NCBI GenBank assembly: GCA_947365915.1
Contig: CANAXT010000010.1
Span: 1 to 36,724 of the forward strand
Direction: 5' to 3'
DNA length: 36,724 bases
Source of the DNA: an uncultured Mycoplasmatota bacterium
Lineage (GTDB): Bacteria; Bacillota_I; Bacilli_A; RF39; UBA660
Positions 27,965 through 36,724 of the stretch are shown here, piece after piece. Below the pieces are notes generated by a model. The model did not search any database and was not told where the DNA came from. It saw only the letters and a list, made by a program, of their open reading frames with translations. Positions within the stretch are counted from its first letter, which is position 1, and every line of letters begins with the position of its first letter. The position numbers and the translations under genes were made by a program.

Positions 27965-28603
27965 ATGAAAGAGAAAAAAAGATATGTAAAAGCATATAGA
28001 AACTTATTAAAAAGTTACTTCGCAATCTTTTTATTATCCATCGCATTATTTTTGGTAATTATTAAAGTATTAGATGGTTTTGTAGAAGGAGATGTCGGAA
28101 AACTTATTACAGATTTGAGTGCTGTAATCATTGGAATACTAACAAGCTTACTATTTTATTCATTTTTAAGTGTTTCCAGAAACAGCAAAAATTATGTAGA
28201 TGACATTGACCAAAATAATCAAATATTAAAAAAAGGATTAAACGATTTAGGTTTAATCTCAAATATGATTGTATTCAACGTAGAAAGTAAAAAAAGTGAA
28301 TTAGAAATATTAACTTTATACAAAGACATCCAAATCAACAGAAACTTATTAATCAATAATAACTTATTTGATAGTATTTCATTAGTAGGAATCAACTCTC
28401 TATACGATAATCTATCATCAAGTTTACTCAAAATATCTACAAAAAAAGAATTTATCGATGAAAGTATTAACCTACTTTCAACCATTGACAATATTACCAA
28501 AATGATTGAAGAAGTCATAATGACAAATGATGATGAAAAAGATGCATTTTTAAAAGAAAAAGAACGCTTAGATAACCTTTTTAATGATAGAAAAAAATCT
28601 TAA
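27965..28603 (+). CDS. Hypothetical membrane protein, two TM segments plus helical cytoplasmic tail
   Basis: FAIFLLSIALFLVIIKVLDGF and LSAVIIGILTSLLFYSFL, followed by a coiled-coil-like acidic/basic tail. Preceded by TTACAAT (possible -10) and GGAGGTAG. Confidence 0.6.
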   Translation: MKEKKRYVKAYRNLLKSYFAIFLLSIALFLVIIKVLDGFVEGDVGKLITDLSAVIIGILTSLLFYSFLSVSRNSKNYVDDIDQNNQILKKGLNDLGLISNMIVFNVESKKSELEILTLYKDIQINRNLLINNNLFDSISLVGINSLYDNLSSSLLKISTKKEFIDESINLLSTIDNITKMIEEVIMTNDDEKDAFLKEKERLDNLFNDRKKS

Positions 28604-28615
28604 AAAAATATGCTG

Positions 28616-28643
28616 AAAACGATACTAAAAATATCGTTTTTTT
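28616..28643 (+). terminator. Intrinsic terminator after the 212-aa membrane protein
   Basis: AAACGATA-CTAAAAA-TATCGTTTTTTTA. Confidence 0.85.
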
Positions 28644-28877
28644 ATACCAAAATTGTTAATAACAAACAAATATTTCACTAATTTATTAATCAAAAAGCTC
28701 TGTACTAATTATTGCGGATAGTAATAAAATACCTAGACTTTTCAACATATATTTTGTTTGCAATTTCAGTATCACCCACAACAATCTAATACATAGCTAA
28801 TCAAAAAAAGAAACGAAATTTTTCTTTCTGAAACACTTTTGATACTCAAATGATTACTTTATTATGAATAATAAATA

Positions 28878-29910
28878 TTAGCTTAATTTTTCAGCAATCT
28901 CATTAATTTTATTAATAGATTTTAAATACTCTTTTTCAATTGAAGTTAGTTCTTTTATTTGATACTTACCATATTCTAATTTTGCTTTTTCTATAGCTTC
29001 TTTATGACTAACCTTACCAGCATTCATCAAAATATTAGCATCTAAAGAATCTAGTATTTTGTCTAATTGCTTAATATAATCTTTCATCCTCATCGGTTTA
29101 TGTTTCATGGCTTGAAATTCAGCAAAATCAAAATATCCTGAAACTAAATTGTTTAACATCAAAAGTTCTTATTCAGTTAAATAGTTTTTAGCAATTTCTA
29201 TATCATTAATGCATGGCAACTCTCCCTTAAAATTAGTAAGTCCCATAAAAGGTTTATTTGCATCAGCACGATTATAAATAACCTCTGCAGCAGTGTTTCC
29301 ATGTGTCGCAAAATGGAATTTGTTCTGTACAATTTTAAAGAATCTTATAGTTTCTTCAGCATTAGGATTATAATCAATTTGCAGTTGCATACAACTCAAG
29401 AACTTGTCTATATAATACTTTTTCACTTGATCGGATATCTTTAATGCGGTTGATTAGTTCATAAAAGTATTTTCCACCTCCAAGATTTTTAAGACGTTCA
29501 TCATCTATAGTATACCCTTTAATAATATATTCCTTAATTCTTGCAGTTGCCCACTTCCTAAATCTTACACCTTCTAAAGATTTAACACGGTATCCCACAC
29601 TAATTATTACATCCAAATTGTAGTAATCAACTAAATGGGTTTGACTTTTACCATCTATCGCACCATGTTTAGTGGTTGTTGCAAATTTTGCAACAACCTC
29701 ATTTCTTTCTAGTTCATCTTCTTCAAAAATATTTTTAATGTGTCTAGAAATTACAGATTTATCCCTTCCAAATAATCTTGCCATTTGTACCAAAGATAAC
29801 CAAACTGTTTCTCCTTCTAAATTTACATCTAGTTTAATATTCCCATTTGTTGACTCATAAATAATCAATTCTGTTTTATTTTCTTTTATCAATTCATTTT
29901 TCATTTTCAA
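28878..29910 (-). pseudogene. RhuM-family protein pseudogene (one +1 frameshift, one in-frame stop)
   Basis: ESTNGNIKLDVNLEGETVWLSLVQMARLFGRDKSVISRHIKNIFEEDEL...VLYRQVLELYATA|IDYNPNAEETIRFFKIVQNKFHFATHGNTAAEVIYNRADANKPFMGLTNFKGELPCINDIEIAKNYLTE*ELLMLNNLVSGYFDFAEFQAMKHKPM. Continuous RhuM homology across three ORFs. Confidence 0.9.
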
Positions 29911-30066
29911 TCACTCCTTCTATACTCATTAATTTTTAAATTCTCATACACCGACTTTATTCATTATTCACTATTTTCTAAAAAACAATTAAAGTATAAT
30001 ATATTCACAACAGATAATAAGCACAATATTTTTGTGGAAAATAAATTACTTACTATTTATAAAGAT

Positions 30067-30098
30067 CGTCTATCTAACACACAAACACATTCCACATG
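30067..30098 (+). repeat. Direct repeat copy 1 (att-like)
   Basis: GTCTATCTAACACACAAACACATTCCACATGA; 31/32 identical to 31240-31271. Confidence 0.9.
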
Positions 30099-30130
30099 AC
30101 TAGAATGTATATCATGAACAATTGAAATCT
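30067..30130 (-). pseudogene. Relic of the 3' end of an RlmD/RumA-type methyltransferase gene
   Basis: Minus-strand translation ...VHDIHSSHVECVCVLDRRSL*, compared with the intact gene's end VDMFSHTYHVECVCVLNRQ*. The 32-nt core differs at one position. Confidence 0.75.
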
Positions 30131-30225
30131 ACATAATTGTTTACAACTGACTATGTCATAATATACATACATATTAGGTGCAATGTTTAATATGAATATA
30201 TAGTAGTTATCAATTATAGTATATA

Positions 30226-31101
30226 CTACTTTCTAATTTCATCTAAAACGTCATTTAAAATTTTGCTACTTTCTATTTTATTAATGGCAAAACACTTCTT
30301 TCCTAAATCTTTAAAACTACTACCACAATGATATATGTCTTTGTTGTCTATAATAATAAATCTATCATGAAATTTATTATCATAGACTAATTCAACATTA
30401 TTATATTGACTTTTATATTTTTTGATTAATGTTTCATTCATATTCGCAGAATAAATTATTATATTAACATTTATTACTTTTAAAATATCTAACAATTCTT
30501 TGCCAGCATAATTATCAATAATAATTATTTCTTTTTTTGAACTTTTTAAAATATCTAAAAGTAAAGAATAAGCATCATAAATTTGTCCATCAAAGAATAT
30601 CGCATTGCTTTTTTCTTTTTCTTGTAATTTATCAAAAGAATCTTTTAGTAACTTTATTTCTTCATCATGCTTATAAACTAAATTATTTATAAAACTTTGA
30701 TTTACCATTGTACTTGAAATAAATTTTCTCATAGAAACAAAAGCATCAATGATTTGAACATTTACTTTGGCAGCAACAGCACTTTTAAGAAGTCCAGATA
30801 ACATCATTATTCCTTGCTCAGTTAAAACATATGGTAAATATCTTATTCCACCATGTACTATTTCATTCCTTAAACTTGAGGTCACAAATTGTGATCTCAA
30901 GTTTATTACTTCTTCCATAGTTAGTTGAAAACAAAATGATTCAGGAAATCTCATAATATTTCTTTTAATCGTTTGATTTATAATTCTTGTTTCTGTTTTA
31001 TATAACTTTGCAACATCTGATGAGAAAATAACTTGCTTTCCTCTTATTTCAAAAATCATATCTTCAATTTTTATATTTTCTTTTACTAATAATTTATTCA
31101 T
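30226..31101 (-). CDS. ORF6N (KilA-N-like) domain protein with C-terminal PLD/HKD-like region
   Basis: MIFEIRGKQVIFSSDVAKLYKTETRIINQTIKRNIMRFPESFCFQLTMEE...GGIRYLPYVLTEQGIMMLSGLL; C-terminus KFHDRFIIIDNKDIYHCGSSFKDLGKKCFAI. Confidence 0.88.
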   Translation of the reverse strand: MNKLLVKENIKIEDMIFEIRGKQVIFSSDVAKLYKTETRIINQTIKRNIMRFPESFCFQLTMEEVINLRSQFVTSSLRNEIVHGGIRYLPYVLTEQGIMMLSGLLKSAVAAKVNVQIIDAFVSMRKFISSTMVNQSFINNLVYKHDEEIKLLKDSFDKLQEKEKSNAIFFDGQIYDAYSLLLDILKSSKKEIIIIDNYAGKELLDILKVINVNIIIYSANMNETLIKKYKSQYNNVELVYDNKFHDRFIIIDNKDIYHCGSSFKDLGKKCFAINKIESSKILNDVLDEIRK

Positions 31102-31234
31102 AATCTAAACCCTCCATTTATAATTTTAATTATACACCCATACCAGTTAAGATAATATGACGAAACATATTCTCCACAAACAATCTCTATAATTTTTTTG
31201 ATCCTTACTAGATTTCCCTTTTATTTATAAGAAC

Positions 31235-32461
31235 TTACTGTCTATTTAACACACAAACACATTCCACATGATACGTATGAGAAAACATATCTACGGGAAT
31301 AATAGTCTTAACCTCATACTGCGTTTCCAAATACTTTAAATCCCGAGACATCGTAGCAGGGTCACATGAAACATAGATAATTTTAGGAGCATTAATTTTC
31401 TTTAACTCATGAATCGCTAAACTATCCAAACCTGCTCTTGGAGGATCCACAATTACCGCATCTGGATCAAACAAAGTTTTCTTTAAAATCGTTCCAGTAT
31501 CTCCACACAAAAACTCTATATTAGAAATCCCATTTCGTTCTTTATTCCACATAGCATCAAAAACAGCTTCCTCATAAATCTCAATACCAAGTACCTCTTG
31601 AACATTTTTACTAACCACAATTCCAATTGTCCCCGTTCCACAATAAAGATCCAATACCTTTTCACTCCCACTAAAATCACAACACTGGATAACAGTCTGA
31701 TATAATTTCTCCATCCCACTTTTATTAACCTGAAAAAATGAACTTGGTGAAACCTTAAAAACAAAATCAAAAATCTGTTCCGTTAAAAAGTCATTACCTG
31801 AAATCACCTCATACTCATATCCACGCTTTACCAAAACTGAAACACCATCAAAACATTCTAAAGGAATTTGTGTTACCAAAAACGAAGAAGAAACATCAAA
31901 CACCACCAACATATCACAAGAACTTTCTCTTATCATAACCTCTTTCACATATGACAAATCCATCTTACTTTTAATCAATGATAACATCAAGTTCATCTTT
32001 TTAGAAAGCAATAAACAACCATTCACTTCTACAATTTGATTGCTTTTCTTCTGATAAAAACCAATTCTTTGATCAACTTGAAAAATAACCTTATTACGAT
32101 ACCCAAAAGGCTGATCATTTGGAACAACCGATTGAACAACTCCATCAAGTCCAGCAAACTTCTTCACAAGCTCACAAACCTTTTTCTTCTTGTACTCTAA
32201 TTGTTTCTGATAATTGAAATGTAATAAATCACAACCACCACACTCCAAAAAATAAGGACAAGGACTTTCTATCCGATCTTCACTTACAGAAAAAAATCGA
32301 ACCACTCTAGCTTCCATCCACTTTTTCTTTTCCTTTAAAATCTCTACTTCTACCACTTCTTCAGGCAAAGCATTCCAAACAAAAATCACCTTACCATCAA
32401 CATGAGCAATTCCTCTTCCTTGATGATCCATCGTTTCAATCGTCACTACAATCTTCCTCAT
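31235..32461 (-). CDS. rlmD: 23S rRNA (uracil-C5)-methyltransferase, RlmD/RlmCD (RumA) family
   Basis: TRAM-like N-terminus, CPYFLECGGCDLLHFNYQKQLEYK, VLDLYCGTGTIGIVV, VIVDPPRAGLD, IIYVSCDPATMSRDL, DMFSHTYHVECVCVL. Confidence 0.92.
   Translation of the reverse strand: MRKIVVTIETMDHQGRGIAHVDGKVIFVWNALPEEVVEVEILKEKKKWMEARVVRFFSVSEDRIESPCPYFLECGGCDLLHFNYQKQLEYKKKKVCELVKKFAGLDGVVQSVVPNDQPFGYRNKVIFQVDQRIGFYQKKSNQIVEVNGCLLLSKKMNLMLSLIKSKMDLSYVKEVMIRESSCDMLVVFDVSSSFLVTQIPLECFDGVSVLVKRGYEYEVISGNDFLTEQIFDFVFKVSPSSFFQVNKSGMEKLYQTVIQCCDFSGSEKVLDLYCGTGTIGIVVSKNVQEVLGIEIYEEAVFDAMWNKERNGISNIEFLCGDTGTILKKTLFDPDAVIVDPPRAGLDSLAIHELKKINAPKIIYVSCDPATMSRDLKYLETQYEVKTIIPVDMFSHTYHVECVCVLNRQ
31240..31271 (+). repeat. 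Direct repeat copy 2 (att-like), within the 3' end of the rlmD-type gene
   Basis: GTCTATTTAACACACAAACACATTCCACATGA; 31/32 identical to 30067-30098. Confidence 0.9.
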
Positions 32462-32688
32462 AATCCCACATCATTTCTAACTCTATTATAACATTCAATT
32501 AATAATTTTATACCATCTGCAGTTGTATTCCAATTATATCAAGAACAAATGTTTACAGCAATATTTTTTATAAACTTTTATATATAACTTTCCTACAATA
32601 CCATTTCATATACTTAAAAAATAACAATTCAAATTTCAATCATAAAACAAAATAAAATGGACCATACTAACCATAGTGAGGGATTTGT

Positions 32689-34164
32689 ATGAAAAAAATC
32701 GAAAAAGACGCAAAAAAAAATATAGAAACCATAAAACTAGCTTGTGGAAATAGTCCAGATTTCGCAACTAGAAATATCAAAATTGGAAACAAACAAATAT
32801 CATATGTATACTTTGAAAGTGTAAGTAGTGATGATAAAATCAGTGACTTCATTATGAAAAGTATTACAAACGATGTCAAAGAAGCCAAAACAACAACCTT
32901 TTTCACAAACCTTTTTACAAGACTAGAAAATACTATTCCCAATAGTAAGCTAACCACTGCAGATGACTTTGATAGCATATTCTATTACCTATCCTCTGGA
33001 TTTACCTGTATTTTTGTAGACGGAAGCAAAATAGCCATCATCCTAGAAACAAGAACTGTGCTTGATAGAGGAGTCACAGAATCTTCCTCTGAACCAGTGA
33101 TAAGAGGACCAAAAGATAGCTTTACAGAAAACCACAACATGAATCTAGGACTCATCCGAAAACGGATTAAAGATCCAAACCTCTGGTTTCGAGAACTGAA
33201 GATAGGAAGACGAAGCAAAACCAAAGTAGCAATCGCTTATATTAAAGATATAGCAGAATTAAAACGCGTTCACAAAATTGAACAAATGCTGAAAAATATT
33301 GATATTGACGCCATTTTAGATAGTGGATACATTCGAAAATTCTTAGAAGGAAAACAGCATTCCACCTTTCCACAAATCATCACAACCGAGAAACCAGACA
33401 TGGTTTGTGGAGAACTATTAGATGGAAAAATCGCAATCATTGTGGAAAACACCCCATTCGTATTAGTCATGCCAGCAACACTCGTAAACTTCTTACACGC
33501 CCCTACAGACTACTATGAAAAAGCATCAAACGTCACTTTTTCTAGAATATTAAGAACACTAGCTTTTTTCATCACCATCATTACCCCTGCCCTATATATC
33601 GCTCTTACAACATTCAACCACGAACTCATTCCAGACGAATTTCTAATATCCATCGCCATGCAACAACAAGGCGTCCCCTTTCCAACCGTATTAGAAATTC
33701 TCCTATTTGGAATTACCTTTGAAGTATTAAGAGAAAGTGACCTAAGGGCCCCAAGCGCAGCTGGAACCGCCATGAGTATCGTTGGTGCCTTAGTATTAGG
33801 AGACGCAGCAGTTGCAGCTGGTGTCGTTTCCCCCATTGTTGTAATTATTGTCGCAGTCACATCCATATGTGAAATGGCATTCTCAGATATTGATATGATC
33901 AACGCCTTAAGAAGCTGGAAAATCATATTCATATTTACTTCCATGTTTATGGGACTCATTGGTTTCTTAGTTGCAATGCTAATCTTAATCATCAAACTCG
34001 TAAGTCTAGAGACTCTAGATGTTCCATACCTAATTCCATTTAGTCCGTTTGATTTTAATGCATGGAAAGACACAATCATAAAACTTCCAATCAACAAACT
34101 TACCAAACGTCCAAGATATCTAACAGACAAAAATAGAACAAGATTAAAGGAGGACAACAAATGA
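32689..34164 (+). CDS. Spore germination protein, GerA/SpoVAF family
   Basis: AIILETRTVLDRGVTESSSEPVIRGPKDSFTENHNMNLGLIRKRIKDPNL...LLFGITFEVLRESDLRAPSAAGTAMSIVGALVLGDAAVAAGVVSPIVVIIVAVTSI. Confidence 0.96.
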   Translation: MKKIEKDAKKNIETIKLACGNSPDFATRNIKIGNKQISYVYFESVSSDDKISDFIMKSITNDVKEAKTTTFFTNLFTRLENTIPNSKLTTADDFDSIFYYLSSGFTCIFVDGSKIAIILETRTVLDRGVTESSSEPVIRGPKDSFTENHNMNLGLIRKRIKDPNLWFRELKIGRRSKTKVAIAYIKDIAELKRVHKIEQMLKNIDIDAILDSGYIRKFLEGKQHSTFPQIITTEKPDMVCGELLDGKIAIIVENTPFVLVMPATLVNFLHAPTDYYEKASNVTFSRILRTLAFFITIITPALYIALTTFNHELIPDEFLISIAMQQQGVPFPTVLEILLFGITFEVLRESDLRAPSAAGTAMSIVGALVLGDAAVAAGVVSPIVVIIVAVTSICEMAFSDIDMINALRSWKIIFIFTSMFMGLIGFLVAMLILIIKLVSLETLDVPYLIPFSPFDFNAWKDTIIKLPINKLTKRPRYLTDKNRTRLKEDNK

Positions 34165-35348
34165 AACTAAAAATACTATTCACACTATGTTGTTGTTTTT
34201 TCTTAACAGGATGCTGGAACTATCGTGAACTAAGCGAACTAAGCATTTCTACTGGAATGTCAATCGACAAAGAAGGAGACGAATACAGAGTTGGCATGCT
34301 CGTATCAAACGCCCAAAAAATTCAAGGTAATTCCAAAGAAGGAGAATCGCAAACCATCGTGCTAGATGGAAAAGGAAAAACCATACTAGAAGCATTAAAA
34401 AACATCGGTTTAACCAGTCCAAAAGAATTATATTTTAGACACTTACTAGTTGTCGTCATCTCAGAAGACGTCGCCAAAGAAGGACTATATGATGTTCTAG
34501 ATTATCTCTTAAGAGACTCACAATCTAGAAAAATGTTCTACATGATTTTAGCTCACGACTGTAAAGCCAAAAATACCTTAAAAATCCTCTCCCCATTAGA
34601 AGCATTTCCATCACAAAGCATCGCCATCAATATAGAAGAAACATATCGATTACAAGCAATCATGACAAAAGTAACCTATAACTCCTTTCTATCCACATTA
34701 CTAGAAGAAGGAAAAGAAAACTACGTAAACAACGTCACAGTAGAAGGAAGTGTCAAAAAAGGAGAAAAAGAAGACGATTTAAAACAAACGGAACCAGATT
34801 CTTCTATCAAAGTGGGAACAGCTGGAATATTCAAAAATGACAAACTACTAGGCTTTAGTACCAAAGATGAAAACAGAGGAATCAACCTTTTAAACAATCA
34901 AATTGATCAAATGTATACAATATTTGACTATCACAATAGTCCAATTTCCATTACCATTCCAAAAATTGGATCAGACACAAAAGTCAAAATGAAAAATAAA
35001 AAACCAATGATTGAAGTAACAATTAAAGGATCAGGAATTATCAATGAAGTCAATCAACTAATCAACTTAGAAGATCCTAAAGTAATCAAAGATTTAGAAA
35101 AAGCAACAGAAAAAGAATTAAAAAAATACACAAATAAAGCCATAGAAATGGCTCAAAAAAAATACCAAAGTGACATTTTTGGATATGGTAGTCTCATTCA
35201 TAAAACATACCCAAAAGAGTGGAAAAAAATGAAAAAAAATTGGAATGAATCTGAATTTCCAAATCTAAAAATAAAAGTAAAGTTTGATATAGAATTAGAA
35301 TATAAAGGATCTTTAAAACAATCAATCAAGGAGGCAAAGCATGAATAA
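34161..35348 (+). CDS. Ger(x)C family spore germination lipoprotein
   Basis: Lipobox LTGCWNYRELSELSISTGMSIDKEGDEYRV; LRDSQSRKMFYMILAHDCKAKNTLKI. ATGA overlap with the GerA gene. Confidence 0.95.
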   Translation: MKLKILFTLCCCFFLTGCWNYRELSELSISTGMSIDKEGDEYRVGMLVSNAQKIQGNSKEGESQTIVLDGKGKTILEALKNIGLTSPKELYFRHLLVVVISEDVAKEGLYDVLDYLLRDSQSRKMFYMILAHDCKAKNTLKILSPLEAFPSQSIAINIEETYRLQAIMTKVTYNSFLSTLLEEGKENYVNNVTVEGSVKKGEKEDDLKQTEPDSSIKVGTAGIFKNDKLLGFSTKDENRGINLLNNQIDQMYTIFDYHNSPISITIPKIGSDTKVKMKNKKPMIEVTIKGSGIINEVNQLINLEDPKVIKDLEKATEKELKKYTNKAIEMAQKKYQSDIFGYGSLIHKTYPKEWKKMKKNWNESEFPNLKIKVKFDIELEYKGSLKQSIKEAKHE

Positions 35349-36435
35349 AAAAAAATTAAGAATGTTAGAAATTTGTTGTCTTTATTATTTCGTGATACGT
35401 GCCAACTTCTTAGGGATTACTTCTAACAATATATTACATTTAGCAAGACAAGATGGATGGATTTCAATTTTAATCGGAACTTTATTAGGACTCATTCCAC
35501 TATGTACTTTTTTATTCATTCAAAACAAATTTCCAAATGATACAATTTTTTCCATTACCAAAAAATTATTTGGAACAACAATAGGAAAAATTATAAATGG
35601 AATTTTAGTAATTGGTACATTTCTAAGTATTACCATCACATTCTATGACTTAGTTGGATTCATCGCTTCACAATACTTAAATAGAACTCCAACACTAGCC
35701 ATTGCAATCATGTTTTTTCTAGCCATTACTTATATCTTAACCAAAGGAATTACAGTCATTGCTAGAACCCATGTGATCCTTCTTTATTTTGGAATTATCT
35801 TATTTCTTCTCGCTTTATTTGGATTATCTGGAGAAATAAGTTTTGCAAACATAAAACCAATGCTAGAATCAGGATGGAAGCCAATTTTTAACGGAAGTAT
35901 GTCCTTTATTGCTTTCAATGTTTTACCAATATTTGTTCTAACTTCTATCCCAAAAAATTATGTATTTGATACAAAACATTATCATCGAAATATATTTATT
36001 GCTTATCTCCTAGGATCATTCTCTTTATTTACAACATTATTTTTCATTCTTTCTATTTTTGGTCCCAATCTCGCACTCCTCTATCAATACCCAGAATTTC
36101 ATCTATTAAAGTTAATTACATTAGGAGGATTCATTACCCGTGTAGAAGGTATTATCGCATTACATTGGTTATTTGACTTATTCGCATTTATTGTAATAGG
36201 CTTATATTTTGTCACTCAGTATATAAAAGATGACTGGTGCTTAAAAGACAAATTTGGGAACCCATTTATCATTTTAATTTCCATATTACTAATTTTCGCA
36301 ACAGAACACATCTTTAAAAACAATACCATCGCAAATTTTATTGTTTTACATTATTCACCATTTATCAACTTTTGCTTTTTTGCTTTCATTCCATTCATTA
36401 TATTACTACGTTCCATAACATATAAAAAAACATAA
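35341..36435 (+). CDS. GerAB/endospore germination permease
   Basis: 364 aa, about ten TM segments, GerAB-like NILHLARQDGWISILIGTLLGLIPL and GLSGEISFANIKPMLESGWKPI. Overlaps the GerC gene by 8 bp. Confidence 0.93.
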   Translation: MNKKKLRMLEICCLYYFVIRANFLGITSNNILHLARQDGWISILIGTLLGLIPLCTFLFIQNKFPNDTIFSITKKLFGTTIGKIINGILVIGTFLSITITFYDLVGFIASQYLNRTPTLAIAIMFFLAITYILTKGITVIARTHVILLYFGIILFLLALFGLSGEISFANIKPMLESGWKPIFNGSMSFIAFNVLPIFVLTSIPKNYVFDTKHYHRNIFIAYLLGSFSLFTTLFFILSIFGPNLALLYQYPEFHLLKLITLGGFITRVEGIIALHWLFDLFAFIVIGLYFVTQYIKDDWCLKDKFGNPFIILISILLIFATEHIFKNNTIANFIVLHYSPFINFCFFAFIPFIILLRSITYKKT

Positions 36436-36449
36436 TTCAAGTTATGTTT
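36428..36449 (+). terminator. Inverted repeat at the end of the ger operon
   Basis: AAACATAA-TTCAAG-TTATGTTT. It spans the gerB stop and has no long T-run after it. Confidence 0.45.
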
Positions 36450-36724
36450 CAGACTGTTGACAAAGTGGTATATTCAAAATGAATATGCTACTTTTTTTGG
36501 TTGTATTTTGATAAATTGTATAAATCTTGAAAAAATTGGTGTAATACCAGTAATATTAGGAAATGATTTCCATCTCCAATTAGCCATTTTCTTTAAATTG
36601 TGGCACGCAAAAATCATCGTAGCATTTTGTTCATTTTTTAATAAGCCACGAACTCTAGTGAACCTTAATCCATGTTGTTCTTTACAATCTCCAAAGGTTC
36701 TTTCTATTGTTTCTTTTCTTAAGG
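36450..36724 (-). mobile_element. IS1182-like insertion sequence end (partial transposase, CDS 36474-36724)
   Basis: Minus strand: LRKETIERTFGDCKEQHGLRFTRVRGLLKNEQNATMIFACHNLKKMANWRWKSFP...KKVAYSF*. Followed by CCACTTTGTCAACAGTCTGAAA, an IS1182-type terminal sequence. Confidence 0.85.

Noticed and set aside
28219-28518. 99-aa minus-strand ORF inside the 212-aa membrane protein gene
   Set aside because: Antisense to a gene that has its own promoter and terminator; no recognisable domain.
33513-34160. 215-aa antisense ORF on the minus strand within gerA
   Set aside because: Fully antisense to a well-supported GerA gene; composition mirrors the coding strand.
1-36724. tRNA, rRNA or recognisable riboswitch genes
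   Set aside because: No cloverleaf, rRNA-like stretch or familiar riboswitch core was noticed by eye. A tRNAscan-SE/Infernal run would be needed for a firm negative.

Overview
AT-rich, low-GC Gram-positive (Firmicutes/Bacilli-Clostridia-like) chromosomal window. Conserved core genes are interrupted by accessory islands. From left to right: (1) A Gabija-like pair on the minus strand: an OLD-family ATPase/TOPRIM nuclease (552-2597), then a UvrD-like helicase cut off by the window edge. Beside it lie a DUF6429-like / SWIM zinc-finger / pRiA4b ORF-3-like / unknown-protein operon, a 511-aa orphan, and an AAA/DUF4143 ATPase whose upstream region carries three 23-bp tandem repeats. (2) Housekeeping genes: der, engB, an HD-domain phosphohydrolase, a YbaK-type deacylase, a TIM-barrel protein, a Rieske/FAD oxidoreductase, two related membrane-anchored proteins (one with a 33-bp coding minisatellite) and a heterodimeric ABC exporter with one degenerate ATPase site. 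(3) A decayed accessory island: an intact DUF1016/YhcG-type PDDEXK nuclease coupled to a KAP P-loop NTPase pseudogene (four separate lesions reconstructed by hand), a small lipoprotein gene and an ISL3-like transposase remnant. (4) fabK, an ArsC/Spx-like gene, DUF1294, a CmpB-type membrane protein and a GH25 lysozyme. (5) A second decayed island with a RhuM pseudogene and an ORF6N/PLD-like gene. That gene lies between a 32-bp direct repeat that duplicates the 3' end of an RlmD/RumA-type rRNA methyltransferase gene, which looks like an integration scar. (6) A gerA-gerC-gerB germinant receptor operon followed by an IS1182-like transposase end. The main candidates for unexplained biology are the four-gene DUF6429/SWIM/pRiA4b cassette next to Gabija, the DUF1016-KAP pair, and the rlmD 3'-end duplication. 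All family names come from reading motifs by eye; no database search was run.
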